DNA from: Oculatella sp. LEGE 06141
GTDB taxonomy: Bacteria; Cyanobacteriota; Cyanobacteriia; Elainellales; Elainellaceae
Reading direction: 5' to 3'
Assembly: GCF_015207605.1 (NCBI RefSeq)
Contig: NZ_JADEWO010000058.1
Span: 1-37,257 of the forward strand
DNA length: 37,257 bases
Part shown: piece by piece, positions 25,406 through 34,838 of the stretch
Layout: every line of letters begins with the position of its first letter
How positions within the stretch are numbered: position 1 is the first letter of the stretch
Notes under the pieces: model-generated
Told to the model about the DNA's origin: nothing
The model's database searches: none
What the model saw: the letters and a program-made list of their open reading frames with translations, nothing else
Position numbers and translations under genes: made by a program

Positions 25406-26632
25406 ATGGTTCCTGTAACATCCCCCGAGGAAATCCTCTTAAGTGATGCACGAAAACAACTGTCGCGGGAGTTGCAGAGTCTCTGCGGAAAAGGCAATTT
25501 GGATGAAGCGTTTGCAGCATGGCTTCTTCCAGCAACAGACATTGAATTTCGATTGAGAGAAGTAGCCCAAGCAGCAGCGGAACATACAGGTGGGCAAAGA
25601 ACTTATCGAGATGTCGCGATTCTTGGATTTACCGCAGCAGCAGGTATTTTAGAAGACTCTCAACGGGAAGCACTTCAGTTTGGACTAGAGTGGGTTTCCG
25701 GGCGTGCGCCTCTTATTGATGGGCAACCAATGGACTTTTGCACCGATCCTGTAGGACTCTTGGGCATTTCGTTAGGGGCAAGGCTTGCTAGTGATGTCGC
25801 AGTTAAAGCCAAAGTCAATGAATGGTTAGACAGCGTTATCAACCAGAGTTTTCAGAGCCGATTAGACGATTGGCAGAAATGCTTACTCTGCGCTGTTAAA
25901 CAGCAAGAAAACTCAAACGTAATGTTTCTACCCACTGGTAGTCAATCTGCTGACGTTCGAGTCGCCCTGCGTTCAAAAGGGATGCTGCCTGACGCTCTTG
26001 ATTCAAACTATCAAGATTACATAGATACTCTTTCGCTCGTTAAGCGCAACTGTGGTGCGGATGTGCCACCTATCCGTGCTGCTCTTCGCCTTGCAGCACT
26101 TGACTCTATTCAGCAGATGGCCCCAGCAATAAGCCTATTTTGCCCTTCGATCGAGGATGTTTGCCGGATTTTAGCTCGCGTACCTGCTGCACTACGGCGA
26201 TGGACATGGGAGGAAAGAGCACGAACCAGAGGAGGTGAACCTCGGAAGTGGCATATTGACAATGAATACCATGTTCAGAACCTTCTCTATCTGCTATTAG
26301 CTCCGGTCTTTCCTGATCTAACAGATGAAGACTACACTCCCTCAGTTGGACAGATGCATCCACGAGCAGATCTTGGTATCCTCTGTTTGAGGCTGATTAT
26401 TGAAGTGAAATTTATGCGATCGAATGATAGCCCTCAAGACATGATCGAACAAATCGCTGCTGACTCTGGGCTTTATCTGGTTGAGAACTCCAGCTACAGC
26501 CAGATTATCGCCTTTATTTGGGATGACTCCCGCCGATCTGAGCAGCATGATCTGTTACGAGCTGGGTTGAGACAACTTCGAGGGGTTGTTGATGCAGTTA
26601 TAGTTTCCCGTCCCGGAAGTATGACGACGTAG
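25406..26632 (+). CDS. PD-(D/E)XK nuclease partner of the Argonaute (408 aa)
   Basis: The C-terminal third has a nuclease core: HPRADLGIL with D322, then LIIEVKFMRS with E333 and K335, a D-x10-E-x-K triad as in restriction-endonuclease-like REases. The N-terminal 280 residues are helical with no family I know. ATG 25406 overlaps the Argonaute stop by 13 bases, so the genes are coupled. Inactive long-B pAgos are known to work with a separate effector, including PD-(D/E)XK nucleases that destroy DNA on target recognition; this fits. The gene is intact, so the effector may now lack its guide-bearing partner. Confidence 0.75.
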   Translation: MVPVTSPEEILLSDARKQLSRELQSLCGKGNLDEAFAAWLLPATDIEFRLREVAQAAAEHTGGQRTYRDVAILGFTAAAGILEDSQREALQFGLEWVSGRAPLIDGQPMDFCTDPVGLLGISLGARLASDVAVKAKVNEWLDSVINQSFQSRLDDWQKCLLCAVKQQENSNVMFLPTGSQSADVRVALRSKGMLPDALDSNYQDYIDTLSLVKRNCGADVPPIRAALRLAALDSIQQMAPAISLFCPSIEDVCRILARVPAALRRWTWEERARTRGGEPRKWHIDNEYHVQNLLYLLLAPVFPDLTDEDYTPSVGQMHPRADLGILCLRLIIEVKFMRSNDSPQDMIEQIAADSGLYLVENSSYSQIIAFIWDDSRRSEQHDLLRAGLRQLRGVVDAVIVSRPGSMTT

Positions 26633-26932
26633 TCTCCCCTTTATGTTGTAGTTCAAGCTGAGGAAAGGATGTATACAATTGCAAGATGAGCGATAGCTTC
26701 TGTACTCCAGCTAACCTGACAATAGTTCAAAACCCATACATGATTAATGAGGCAGTAAAGTTATTGGGAATAAGCTCAAAGATTTTTGGAACCCTTGACT
26801 AGCGTGTGTCTGGGCGACTTTTACCCAGAACAGTTGAAACTTAGTTTGTGCAAGCATTTCGGTGATTTCTTTCATTATTTCCCAACAGGTCTTCTGAATG
26901 AAAATTGTCGAAATCTTTTCAAATGAAAAATA
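26633..26932. other. No gene seen (300 bp) between convergent genes
   Basis: The gap lies between the plus-strand nuclease and the minus-strand recombinase. No reading frame of interest, no RNA gene and no convincing terminator. A CAATAGTT octamer near 26721 resembles one half of the 365-492 repeats, but the other half is missing. Confidence 0.5.
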
Positions 26933-28771
26933 TCAAGAATTTCCGAGATCATCAGCAAACAAGTCTATTACAGAGCTTTGGGCCGCCCTCCCCGCGATTT
27001 CAACTCCTAAGCTAGCAGACTCTGAGTCAAGCCAGACATCATAATACATTTCATTCAATTTCTCCAACGAATGGCTCGTCCAAGCCCCAAAATAAGGCAC
27101 AAAATCTCTTTGAAATCTCTGACTAGAAATATAATTAGCAAACATTTGCCTGAGAAGTTCGGGAGTAAGGGATTCACCTGAAATTTCGTACGAAGAAGAC
27201 TGTAGGAGTTTGTTAAAGTTACTGGCGTGAACAAACCGTTTTCCATTCCTCTGTGTAAAAACATATTCGTGCTGAGGATCGAACACTTTTCTTAAACCAT
27301 CAACTTTCTCTATTCCCCTCGAAGTTTCATACTCGAACTCAAACAGCCACTCATTGAGATATTGATAGAAGCACCGACCGTCCTGGTACTGAATATTGGG
27401 CATTTTAACCAGCAAACTTTGGTAGGCTTTACTTGTTTTGTATTCATCCTTGAATAGATAAAGCCACCATTGCTCGTCCTCTTTGTAGAGATACCCACTA
27501 ATCTCAGGATTTTGATTTGCGTAAATCTCATCCTTGCTTCTACGCAAACCAATAAAATTTAAATTGCGCCATACCTGTTGACGTTGAGGCGGCAGGTAAC
27601 AGAAAAATGCTGCCAAAATGAAACATTGATAATTGTAGGCGATCTCAGCAAGTGCCCGGTGAGGGCTAGGATCAATATCACTTTTTCTAGCAGGGAAGGT
27701 ATGAACTATTCCCACCGCACAGTGTTGCCTCATCTGCTCAGTTGTTGCTAAAAACTCGGACCAGTCCGGGATCTGCTTCGACTCCTGTTGAGCAGAACGT
27801 TGCTGCTTTGCCACTGATTGAACGTCGGCTAGATTCTGACGTAAAAGCTGCACGATCGGAACATCTTGATGGCGCTTTACCGCTAATGACTGGGGCTGTG
27901 ACTGCGATCGCTCACGATAAATAAACTGAGCCACGATCAAGAAGATTCTGAAGGCATCTATACTGGTATAAAGATTTTTTGTCGTGCTGGACGCATCTGT
28001 TCCTTCTTCTCCAGTACTCTCCAGCCAGTGAATATATTCATTGATCAGTTCGAGATTTGCGAATGCTGCCTCTTCAGCCTCATCTTTGCTTAGGGCAGGG
28101 GAATCAATATCAACCCAAGAAATCATTTGTCTGAGGCTAAGGCTAGCTAGAGGAATCTCCTTAAATCGATGAAGCCATCCTAAAACAAGGCGAATTTGTC
28201 TCAAGTCCTTTTCAACAGTGGACTGCCGAACATCATTCTCATTTCGACGAAAGTCTTGAAAAGCCTCAAGTTCAGATTCAAGATCTTTCGATATGAAATC
28301 TCCCTTTACTGAGCCTAAAGCATATTTCGGGCGCTGCGATTTAGACTTCTTCGGCTTTTGATCCGTTCGAGGGTGGCGCTTAGGCGAAACATGCTGTACT
28401 TTAGATTTCCACCAATGTTGCTCTTGGCACCATCCCAGAAAACGGTTAAGAGCAGATCGGTAATTGCGTTGAACATCAAGCGGGACTTGCTGCGCCTCAA
28501 ACACTTGTTGCTGAATTTCTAATGCATGCGAAAGTTGCGGCAACTCTACCCCCTTCATGAACGAAATGCCGCGATAGCTTTCCCAGGCAGTGACACGCCC
28601 GTGCTTAGATGGCTCAAGTCCCCAACCAGGCAACGTGTAACGAATTATTGCAGTTTTTGCCAGCGATAGGGTAACGCTCGCTTTTTGCTTGGGTTGGCTT
28701 TCTTGAACCTCCGACTGATATAGATTCCAAATATCGAATAACGATTTAGGATCAGAACTTGAAAATTTCAT
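26933..28771 (-). CDS. Degenerate tyrosine recombinase-like protein (612 aa)
   Basis: The protein has an N-terminal helical domain with a basic Lys-rich linker (KRHPRTDQKPKKSKSQRPK, near 130-150), a SAM-like middle (KDLRQIRLVLGWLHR), and a C-terminal region like a catalytic domain: YLPPQRQQVWRNLN with R397, a KTSKAYQ strand with Lys, TPELLRQMFANY with R541 where canonical enzymes have H-x-L-R, and LNEMYYDVW with candidate nucleophiles Y576/Y577. The HxxR box His is missing. So activity is uncertain, though the Arg, Lys and Tyr positions are present. It resembles large unnamed integrases of cyanobacterial islands. It is divergent from the Tn7-like genes and could be the element's own integrase or cargo. 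Confidence 0.6.
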   Translation of the reverse strand: MKFSSSDPKSLFDIWNLYQSEVQESQPKQKASVTLSLAKTAIIRYTLPGWGLEPSKHGRVTAWESYRGISFMKGVELPQLSHALEIQQQVFEAQQVPLDVQRNYRSALNRFLGWCQEQHWWKSKVQHVSPKRHPRTDQKPKKSKSQRPKYALGSVKGDFISKDLESELEAFQDFRRNENDVRQSTVEKDLRQIRLVLGWLHRFKEIPLASLSLRQMISWVDIDSPALSKDEAEEAAFANLELINEYIHWLESTGEEGTDASSTTKNLYTSIDAFRIFLIVAQFIYRERSQSQPQSLAVKRHQDVPIVQLLRQNLADVQSVAKQQRSAQQESKQIPDWSEFLATTEQMRQHCAVGIVHTFPARKSDIDPSPHRALAEIAYNYQCFILAAFFCYLPPQRQQVWRNLNFIGLRRSKDEIYANQNPEISGYLYKEDEQWWLYLFKDEYKTSKAYQSLLVKMPNIQYQDGRCFYQYLNEWLFEFEYETSRGIEKVDGLRKVFDPQHEYVFTQRNGKRFVHASNFNKLLQSSSYEISGESLTPELLRQMFANYISSQRFQRDFVPYFGAWTSHSLEKLNEMYYDVWLDSESASLGVEIAGRAAQSSVIDLFADDLGNS

Positions 28772-29131
28772 CGTGCAGACAATAACGTCAGAATTAAATG
28801 ACAGCGAAGGATCTCAGCCATTTATCGACTAGAAATTCTACTGACGAGCAATTCTTCAGTTGTAGGTTGTGGTTGTTTTAGGATTTGGGCACATAGCGCT
28901 TGTAAAAGCCTTGCCAGCAACCTCGTTGGCTGGTGAAGTTACCGTAACAAATGGGGTTTGCTTGAGTGCAAGACGAACGGAGCAAACGCTACGTAATATC
29001 AGGATAGAAGAGCTTTCTGTTGCAACTAAAGCTAACAACTGTTTTTAGCGATTTAAACTTTTGTATATTTTTAGATAAATGAGCTGTACTTTAAATTTTG
29101 AATTTGGTACTTTTGGTCAGGATTAAAAGGG
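28772..29131. other. No firm gene (360 bp) between recombinase and transposon genes
   Basis: Divergent gap. A bulged hairpin with stem CCAGC-AAC / GTTGGCTGG lies at 28914-28933. On the minus strand a 60-codon frame (28856-29038) is open but shows no RBS or family. The hairpin could be a recombination site for the neighbouring recombinase or part of a regulatory region; there is no second copy to support an attachment site. Confidence 0.35.
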
Positions 29132-29191
29132 TTGGAGCAATATGCTTCTTCTCCTTTAGAAACATTGGTACATTCTTACCAGATAACTGCC

Positions 29192-29578
29192 ATGACTTCA
29201 GAACAACAACCTCAACTTCCAAAATTGAATATTTATTACATTGACTCAACACGAGTTGATGTCTACTTAAAGCAGACTGAAAACCTCTCATATTCAGTCT
29301 TGACTGATAATTCAGAGGTATGTGGTGCAAAATCGAGAAAGTTCAAGACCGATCTCATCAGGGAGAGAAGTCAATCTATTAATCAGCACATAATTAAATG
29401 GGTCAAGTCAAGCACATGGTTTTGTCTTAAAAAAATTCAGAAGTTGAGATTGCTTAACTGGATCAAATCTATCGGTTGCCAAAAGATGAGTAATTCAGGC
29501 TGTAACCCTCAAAGACCTAAATTAACAATGCTGGTAGATCCATTCTCAAAAGTAATTACTGGATTCAGATTAGACTAA
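29192..29578 (+). pseudogene. Truncated DDE-transposase fragment (TniA/TnsB-like), about 128 aa
   Basis: Two islands resemble the start of an rve-type transposase core: IYYIDSTRVDVYL (compare the IDHT-x-DV strand with the first catalytic Asp) and RPKLTMLVDPFSKVITGF (compare RPWLT-x-x-ID-x-YSR-x-I-x-G). The second catalytic Asp and the Glu are missing because the frame ends there. Between the islands is an unrelated basic insert (about 75 residues). The ATG at 29192 was chosen; a TTG at 29132 is possible. A remnant of another transposase of the TnsB/TniA class, or a short protein derived from one. Next to the tnsD genes, same strand. Confidence 0.45.
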
Positions 29579-29646
29579 GTAGTCTTTCATAAGAACCATC
29601 CTTCACTAGAAAGTATCTCTCGAAATACATGAGGTAATGTGTTGTC

Positions 29647-31653
29647 ATGCTGTTGCTTGCCAATGAGAAATACATAGATAGAGAGCAAGCTATTGACTCT
29701 TCTGACAACACACGCCAAGCTTATTTCCCATGTGGTTATTGGGATGAAACACTACAGAGTATTTTGTCACGTTGGTTGAACCATACACACCATCCGAATC
29801 CTAAAGCTGCTATCCAAGAGATCCTGGGAACTTCAGGCATATCCACACTGAATGCCCTGCCAAGTCATTTGGATAGATTAATTTCTGTTTTGCCAGTTGG
29901 ACACAGCTACAATGCCGATCAGCTAATTGATCAGCATACCCCTCTACCATTCTTTACTCCCTTTTACCCAGTGGAGAGGGTACATCAATTGCGTGAAGAT
30001 ATGAAAGGTGGGGAAGGATTAAAAGCCTACTTGAGATCGGGAATTACAAGCGGTTGTATTCGTTTACCCAATTTTCTTCGTTTTTGTCCTATATGTGCGA
30101 TCGAAGATAAGGAACGAGATGGAGAGCGTTACTGGCACCGTTTACACCAACTACCTGGTGTTATGGTTTGCCTAGATCATTTAGTTCATTTAGAGAACAG
30201 TACAGTTCGGACACAAAGTCGGCGCATTCGATATGAACTAATCTCTGCTGAAGAGGCAATTCAAGTAGCAGTGCCTCGTTCCTTAGATTTATCGAGCTTT
30301 TCACACCAATGCCTTATCAAGATCGCATCAGATGCAAATTGGTTACTCAATCATCCAGGTTTATTACCAGGGTTAGAATCCATTCATAATCGCTACCTAT
30401 TGCTACTGATTGATCGTGGTTTTGCAAACCATAAAGGCAATGTTCGTACCACGCAATTACTGGAGGCTTTTCAAAATCATTACTCAGATGAGTTTTTAAG
30501 ATCACTTCAATCTGACCTTAAAGGATCTGGTAACTGGTTGCTTCGATTAGTCCGACCACCGAAACACTCACAACAACCTTTGCACCATCTCCTATTAATT
30601 CACTTCCTAGGTCACACAGCGGAATCCTTTTTTCAACTTTCAGATGAACTGCATCCTTTTGGTACGGGTCCCTGGCCATGTTTAAACCCCGTATGTATTT
30701 ACTATAAACAGCTACGACTAAAAGACTACGAACTTAAATATGATAAAACTCACGGTGGAAGATTAACTGCAACTTTCAAGTGTGAATGTGGATTCACGTA
30801 TTCACGAATGGGGCCTGACTCTTCGACGGAAGATCAGTTTCGAGTTGGCAAAATCAAAGCATGGGGACATGTTTGGGAAGAGCTTCTCAAGAAGCTTTGG
30901 GAAGACTCAACCGTCACCCTACAAGAAATGGCAACTCGATTAGGTGCAGACTCCCAGGCAGTAAAATATCAAGCTGCCCGTTTGGATCTTGTATATCCTC
31001 GCCCAGGAAAAACCTCTAAGCAAATTCGAAAAACAACTGCACCACGGCCACAATTGGAAGAAGCAGTTGTTTCAACTAAGTTCGCACAGTATCGAGATGA
31101 ATGGCTAGCCATCCTAGCAGAAAATCCCGATGCTGGTAGATCAGATCTGTCTGAAAAGCATCGACGAGTTCACAGTTGGTTAAGTTTCTACGACCAAGAG
31201 TGGTTGAGGTCTCATCTTCCACCTTTAAAGCGACGCAAACCCCTTTCAGCCTTCATTGATTGGCAGCAGAGAGATGCTGACATCGCTGCTGCTGTGAGAG
31301 CTTCTGCTGAAAAATTACGAAACACTCCTGGCAAACCACAGAAGCTCACAAAAACAGCGATCGGCAGCGACAGCGGATATTTAGCCCTTATTCAGAAGCA
31401 GCTCGATAGGCTACCGCTTACAGCAGGTGTCTTATCTGTAGTAATTGAGACAACTGAAGAATTTGCCATCAGGCAAATCGATTGGGCTGCTGATCATTTC
31501 CGCCAGAAGGGTATTCAGCCCAAACATTGGCAAATTGTAAGACACGCGAATCTCAAACCATACATTGCAGAAATGGCACAGGTTAAGACAGCAATTACTA
31601 CTGTCTTAACCTCTTTTGAACTTATACACTCTATGGAGGTGGAGAAATGCTAA
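29647..31653 (+). CDS. tnsD: TnsD/TniQ-family target-site selector (668 aa)
   Basis: TnsD proteins bind a chromosomal attachment site and recruit TnsC. The N-terminus has the TniQ pattern: YFPCGYWDETLQSILSRW, then RLPNFLRFCPIC (C147, C150), YWHRLHQLPGV and VCLDHLVHL, i.e. a C-C-H-C-H zinc finger with Trp-His. A second Cys cluster follows (GTGPWPCLNPVC and CECGFTYSR), then repeated helical DNA-binding units in the C-terminal half, as in TnsD as against short TniQ. Start ATG 29647 follows a region with a weak GAGG. The stop overlaps the next small gene. Frame intact; target site not known from sequence. Confidence 0.9.
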   Translation: MLLLANEKYIDREQAIDSSDNTRQAYFPCGYWDETLQSILSRWLNHTHHPNPKAAIQEILGTSGISTLNALPSHLDRLISVLPVGHSYNADQLIDQHTPLPFFTPFYPVERVHQLREDMKGGEGLKAYLRSGITSGCIRLPNFLRFCPICAIEDKERDGERYWHRLHQLPGVMVCLDHLVHLENSTVRTQSRRIRYELISAEEAIQVAVPRSLDLSSFSHQCLIKIASDANWLLNHPGLLPGLESIHNRYLLLLIDRGFANHKGNVRTTQLLEAFQNHYSDEFLRSLQSDLKGSGNWLLRLVRPPKHSQQPLHHLLLIHFLGHTAESFFQLSDELHPFGTGPWPCLNPVCIYYKQLRLKDYELKYDKTHGGRLTATFKCECGFTYSRMGPDSSTEDQFRVGKIKAWGHVWEELLKKLWEDSTVTLQEMATRLGADSQAVKYQAARLDLVYPRPGKTSKQIRKTTAPRPQLEEAVVSTKFAQYRDEWLAILAENPDAGRSDLSEKHRRVHSWLSFYDQEWLRSHLPPLKRRKPLSAFIDWQQRDADIAAAVRASAEKLRNTPGKPQKLTKTAIGSDSGYLALIQKQLDRLPLTAGVLSVVIETTEEFAIRQIDWAADHFRQKGIQPKHWQIVRHANLKPYIAEMAQVKTAITTVLTSFELIHSMEVEKC

Positions 31654-31964
31654 GCAAGGCAAGCCATAGTCATAAGAAAGTAACTAGGCAAACAATTTCT
31701 GAGATGCCAGTAAATGGTGGTTCACGTAGGTGTCTTGGCTGGAGAAAAAGTGAACCTAATTATTCAGCCAATCAGCAAAAGTATATTGAGTTTAAAGTTT
31801 TTGACCGGAATAAAAGCTCATATACCTCTGAAAAATTTGATTTAGCCTTCCCAATTGTAGATATTGATGGATTAAGTTCAGAACCATTGAAGAGTAATGT
31901 TTGCGCGCCTAATGCAAATTCTGTAACCGCTTCAAAATTTTCACACTGGAATTTATATTCTTGA
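31647..31964 (+). CDS. Small protein coupled to tnsD (105 aa)
   Basis: Not recognised. ATG 31647 overlaps the tnsD stop (ATGCTAA) and has GGAGGTGGAG just upstream, an excellent ribosome site, which argues for real translation. The protein is basic at the N-terminus with many Ser/Asn residues; no domain, no signal peptide. It could be a small transposition accessory or a fragment left between the two tnsD genes. Confidence 0.45.
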   Translation: MLSKASHSHKKVTRQTISEMPVNGGSRRCLGWRKSEPNYSANQQKYIEFKVFDRNKSSYTSEKFDLAFPIVDIDGLSSEPLKSNVCAPNANSVTASKFSHWNLYS

Positions 31965-32019
31965 ATGCAACTATTTACATGGTGCGGACTCATTCAAATC
32001 ATTAACAGCTAAATTTTCT

Positions 32020-33978
32020 ATGTCTTTCCAAACAAGTAATAAAAATACCTTAGTTAGCTCTTTGGCTCCTTCATCTTTCAAGCTTTCGTATTTTCCTAAT
32101 AGCTATCCAGGAGAAACGTTTCACAGCATCATCTGCCGTCTATTTGATCATATGAATTTTCCAAATCCACGAATTAACTTTAGTCTATTAAAGCTTAAAG
32201 GTTCTTTAGGAAACTTGTCTTGCCTTGCAAGCAACCTTGAGTATCTCATGACAATTCTACCTTTAGGACATCATTACACAGAAGATAGGATAATTAACCA
32301 AAATACCCTTGCTCCTTTTTATATACCTTTTCTTTCAGAGAGTAGAGCCAAAAACTTAAAGCAGGTTCTCATCAAAGGAACTAGCGCAGCTGTTAACTCT
32401 CTAAATGGAAGAATTAGACGGTCAGATTTTCTTCAGTTTTGCCCTTTATGTGCTGAGGGTGACGTGAAGATTTATGGGGAGAAATATTGACACCGAGAGC
32501 ATCAAATTATTGGGGTTAGAGTTTGTGCAAATCATCATGTCTTTCTAGAAAACAGTTTTGTACAAATGAGAAGTTACTATCAGCTAGATAAAGTATGTTC
32601 GGCAGAGCAAGCTATTCGCATAACGCAAGTTAGACCAATCGATCAATCGAAGTTTTCGCATCAAATATTTCTCAAAATAGCACAAAATGTAAATTGGCTG
32701 CTTAACCAACATGATGTAGAACTAACTTCTGAATTAGTCCAAAGACGTTACCAGTCCTTACTGTTTAACAAAGGTTTAACAACTTATTTAGGAAAGCTTC
32801 GAGTGAAGAAATTACTTGAAGCAATTCAAGACTACTACCCTGGTCAACTGTTGAAGTCACTTCAATGTGAAATTGGAGAGTCAACTCACAGTAATTGGGT
32901 TCTCAGAACACTACGTCCTTCTTCTGCCTTTCAAAACCCTTTATATCACTTACTGATAATTTTTTTCCTAGGTTATAACATAAGTGATTTTCTCCAGGTT
33001 TCCGCTGAAATCAAACCATTCGGAAATTCTCCATGGCCTTGCCTCAACCCTGCTTGTCAGCATTTCTTAAAACGAGTAATTCAAAAATGTCAAGTTGTAC
33101 AGAATACTTATGGAAATGCAAAAGGCATCTTTTGCTGTAATTGTGGTTTTACGTATAGTCGAGTGGGTCCAGATCGTTCTGAGGAAGATCGCTTCAGGTT
33201 TATTTCAGTGGAAGAATATGGAAGAGTGTGGGATAGTTCTCTGCAAAAGATGTGGCGAAACTCAGAAATTACATTGAAGGAAATGGCCGATTTTCTAAAA
33301 GTTGATTCACAAACAATAAAGCGCCAAGCTACTCGTTTAGAACTTGATTTTCCTCGTCAAAGCAAAGGAGTTGAAGTATTAGAGTTGAGTACTTCAATCA
33401 AATCCTCTAAAGTTTTTTCGCCACCAAGCGCTCAGGAGTATCGAAGCGAGTGGTTAACGATTCGTGAGCTTAATCCTGATTTAGGTAGAACAGCATTGCT
33501 GCAGCAGTTCGGACGAGTTTATTCATGGCTATATAAACATGATAAGGAATGGTTGAATGAACACCTTCCAACAGTGAGGAAGAGAGATTTCTCTTCCTCA
33601 TCGAATTGGAATGAAAAAGATGCTGCTTTAAAGATATCTATTGAGGAAGCGGCAAAGCGTTTAAAGGATTCAATAGGCAGACCTATAAGAGTAACGGCGA
33701 GAGCAATTTCTATAGAGGTAGGAAACACAAGACTACGTCAAAATATTCAAAGATTACCTCTAGCAAATCAAGCCTTAGTTAGCTCAGTAGAGTCTCGGGA
33801 AGATTTTTTCATACGTCGAGTTTATTGGGCTTCTGATTGCTTTCGCCAAGAAGGTATTCATCCTACATATCGCCAGATTGCATGTCGGGCTGGTATACGC
33901 CCTCATACCGAGACTTTAGAGAGCGTACAGAAGGCTATTACTGTAGCGTTACAGTCTTTTACTCCCCAAAATATATAA
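32020..33978 (+). pseudogene. tnsD: Second TnsD/TniQ-like gene, one in-frame TGA
   Basis: Frames 32020-32490 and 32566-33978 are in phase; between them lie a TGA at 32488-32490 and 25 open codons. Aligned by eye with the first tnsD, the TGA falls exactly at the Trp of the YWHR zinc-finger motif (here Y-stop-HRE), so a TGG-to-TGA change explains it. The rest is colinear: YFPNSYPGETFHSIICRLF, FCPLC, VCANHH, PWPCLNPAC, CNCGFTYSRVGPD. Joined length about 652 residues. A paralogue of the first copy, clearly diverged. The broken version would lose almost all of the protein unless it is a sequencing error. Ends 17 bases before tnsA. Confidence 0.85.
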
Positions 33979-33995
33979 AGTGAGGTTTATTTCTA

Positions 33996-34838
33996 GTGGC
34001 AAAACACAGATGGAATATTTCCAAAGAAAGTATCGAGCAAAGAATCAAAGAGGGAAGGGGACAAGGGGAGGGATTCAACTACCGACCTTGGCTAACCGTT
34101 TTAGATGTTACTTCTAGAGGTTGCTCACACATTATAGCTGGATGGAAAACTGATGGGCGAGATCACCATTTGCTTAGCGATGGAGAAAAGTATTGTTTTC
34201 TAGTTTATGAATGGTCTAAATGTATTCTCGATATTCGGGAACAGTTTCCCCTACCACTAGAAAAAACTTTAGCAATTGCAGAGACAGCAGGAATTAAACA
34301 CCCAGTTCACCCAATAACAAAACATCCTGTTGTCATGACCACAGATTTCCTGCTTACAGTACTGACATCAGAAGGCATCGTCTATCATGCCCGAACATTT
34401 AAGTATCCTGAGGAGCTGAATGTTAGAAATACTCGGGTTGGGCAACTATTTGAGATTGAACGTCTCTACTGGCAGCTTGCAAATATCAATTGGAAAATTG
34501 TTACGCAACCACAATTGCCAGGGAAACTTGTCGATAACATGGACCACATTCACAATTTCTATAATTTAAAGAGAATCAATCTTACCAATGAAGATGTTAC
34601 TGATATCTATGATTGGCTGACTCCGAAAGTTAACGCTAAGGATACACCTCTACGCGATCTCACGCGAGATTGTGATAAAGCTTTAGGCTTCAAAGGTTCT
34701 GAAAAAGGAGCTAGCTTGAGAGCTGCCTATCACTTTATTGCCAATAAACGTTGGAATATTGATATGAATCTTCTCATTGAGCCATGTAATATCCTGTCTA
34801 TTATAAATACTGAAGGTGAGTATGGAGATTTATCGTAA
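33996..34838 (+). CDS. tnsA: TnsA endonuclease (280 aa)
   Basis: TnsA cuts the 5' ends of the transposon, allowing cut-and-paste movement. The restriction-enzyme-like core is visible: E64 in SDGEKY, D117 in TTDFLLTV and K136 in ARTFKYP, at positions close to E63, D114 and K132 of Tn7 TnsA. The YEWSKCILDIREQFPLPLEKT stretch (given as landmarks WSK-LDIREQFPL) is the family's second signature. The start is GTG 33996 with GAGG ahead. The 3' end overlaps tnsB by 23 bases. The C-terminal half is the TnsA C-domain with DNA-binding helices. It looks complete. Confidence 0.93.
   Translation: MAKHRWNISKESIEQRIKEGRGQGEGFNYRPWLTVLDVTSRGCSHIIAGWKTDGRDHHLLSDGEKYCFLVYEWSKCILDIREQFPLPLEKTLAIAETAGIKHPVHPITKHPVVMTTDFLLTVLTSEGIVYHARTFKYPEELNVRNTRVGQLFEIERLYWQLANINWKIVTQPQLPGKLVDNMDHIHNFYNLKRINLTNEDVTDIYDWLTPKVNAKDTPLRDLTRDCDKALGFKGSEKGASLRAAYHFIANKRWNIDMNLLIEPCNILSIINTEGEYGDLS

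Larger units (their letters stand above)
21728..25418 (+). pseudogene. Long prokaryotic Argonaute, catalytically dead, split by an IS4-type insertion
   Basis: The two frames, 21728-22573 (281 aa) and the part from 23890 on in the frame ending at 25418 (508 aa), join exactly once the insertion 22570-23881 and one copy of the 9-bp duplication are removed, giving 789 aa. The N-terminal part has SLGLALNARTKRWIELP and a PIGFYV motif seen in long pAgos. The C-terminal part is a PIWI domain: GIPWLIKA, FGLGSAFIGKG, RVVGITT, LIFHAFKPLK, then STFDDTTYLARQVYTFS with SWRSF. The first catalytic Asp (normally G-I-D) reads GLGS and the second is K/P, so slicing is not expected. This fits inactive long-B pAgos. 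It is followed by an overlapping nuclease gene, the usual effector layout. Confidence 0.85.

Noticed and set aside
28856-29038. 60-codon minus-strand frame as a gene
   Set aside because: No ribosome site, no recognisable motif, low-complexity Thr-rich end.
32488-32490. Recoding of TGA as Trp in this organism
   Set aside because: TGA serves as the normal stop of other genes here (for example the HTH-pair upstream gene at 3163-3165 and tnsB), and TAG also blocks drmA; two separate nonsense changes are simpler.
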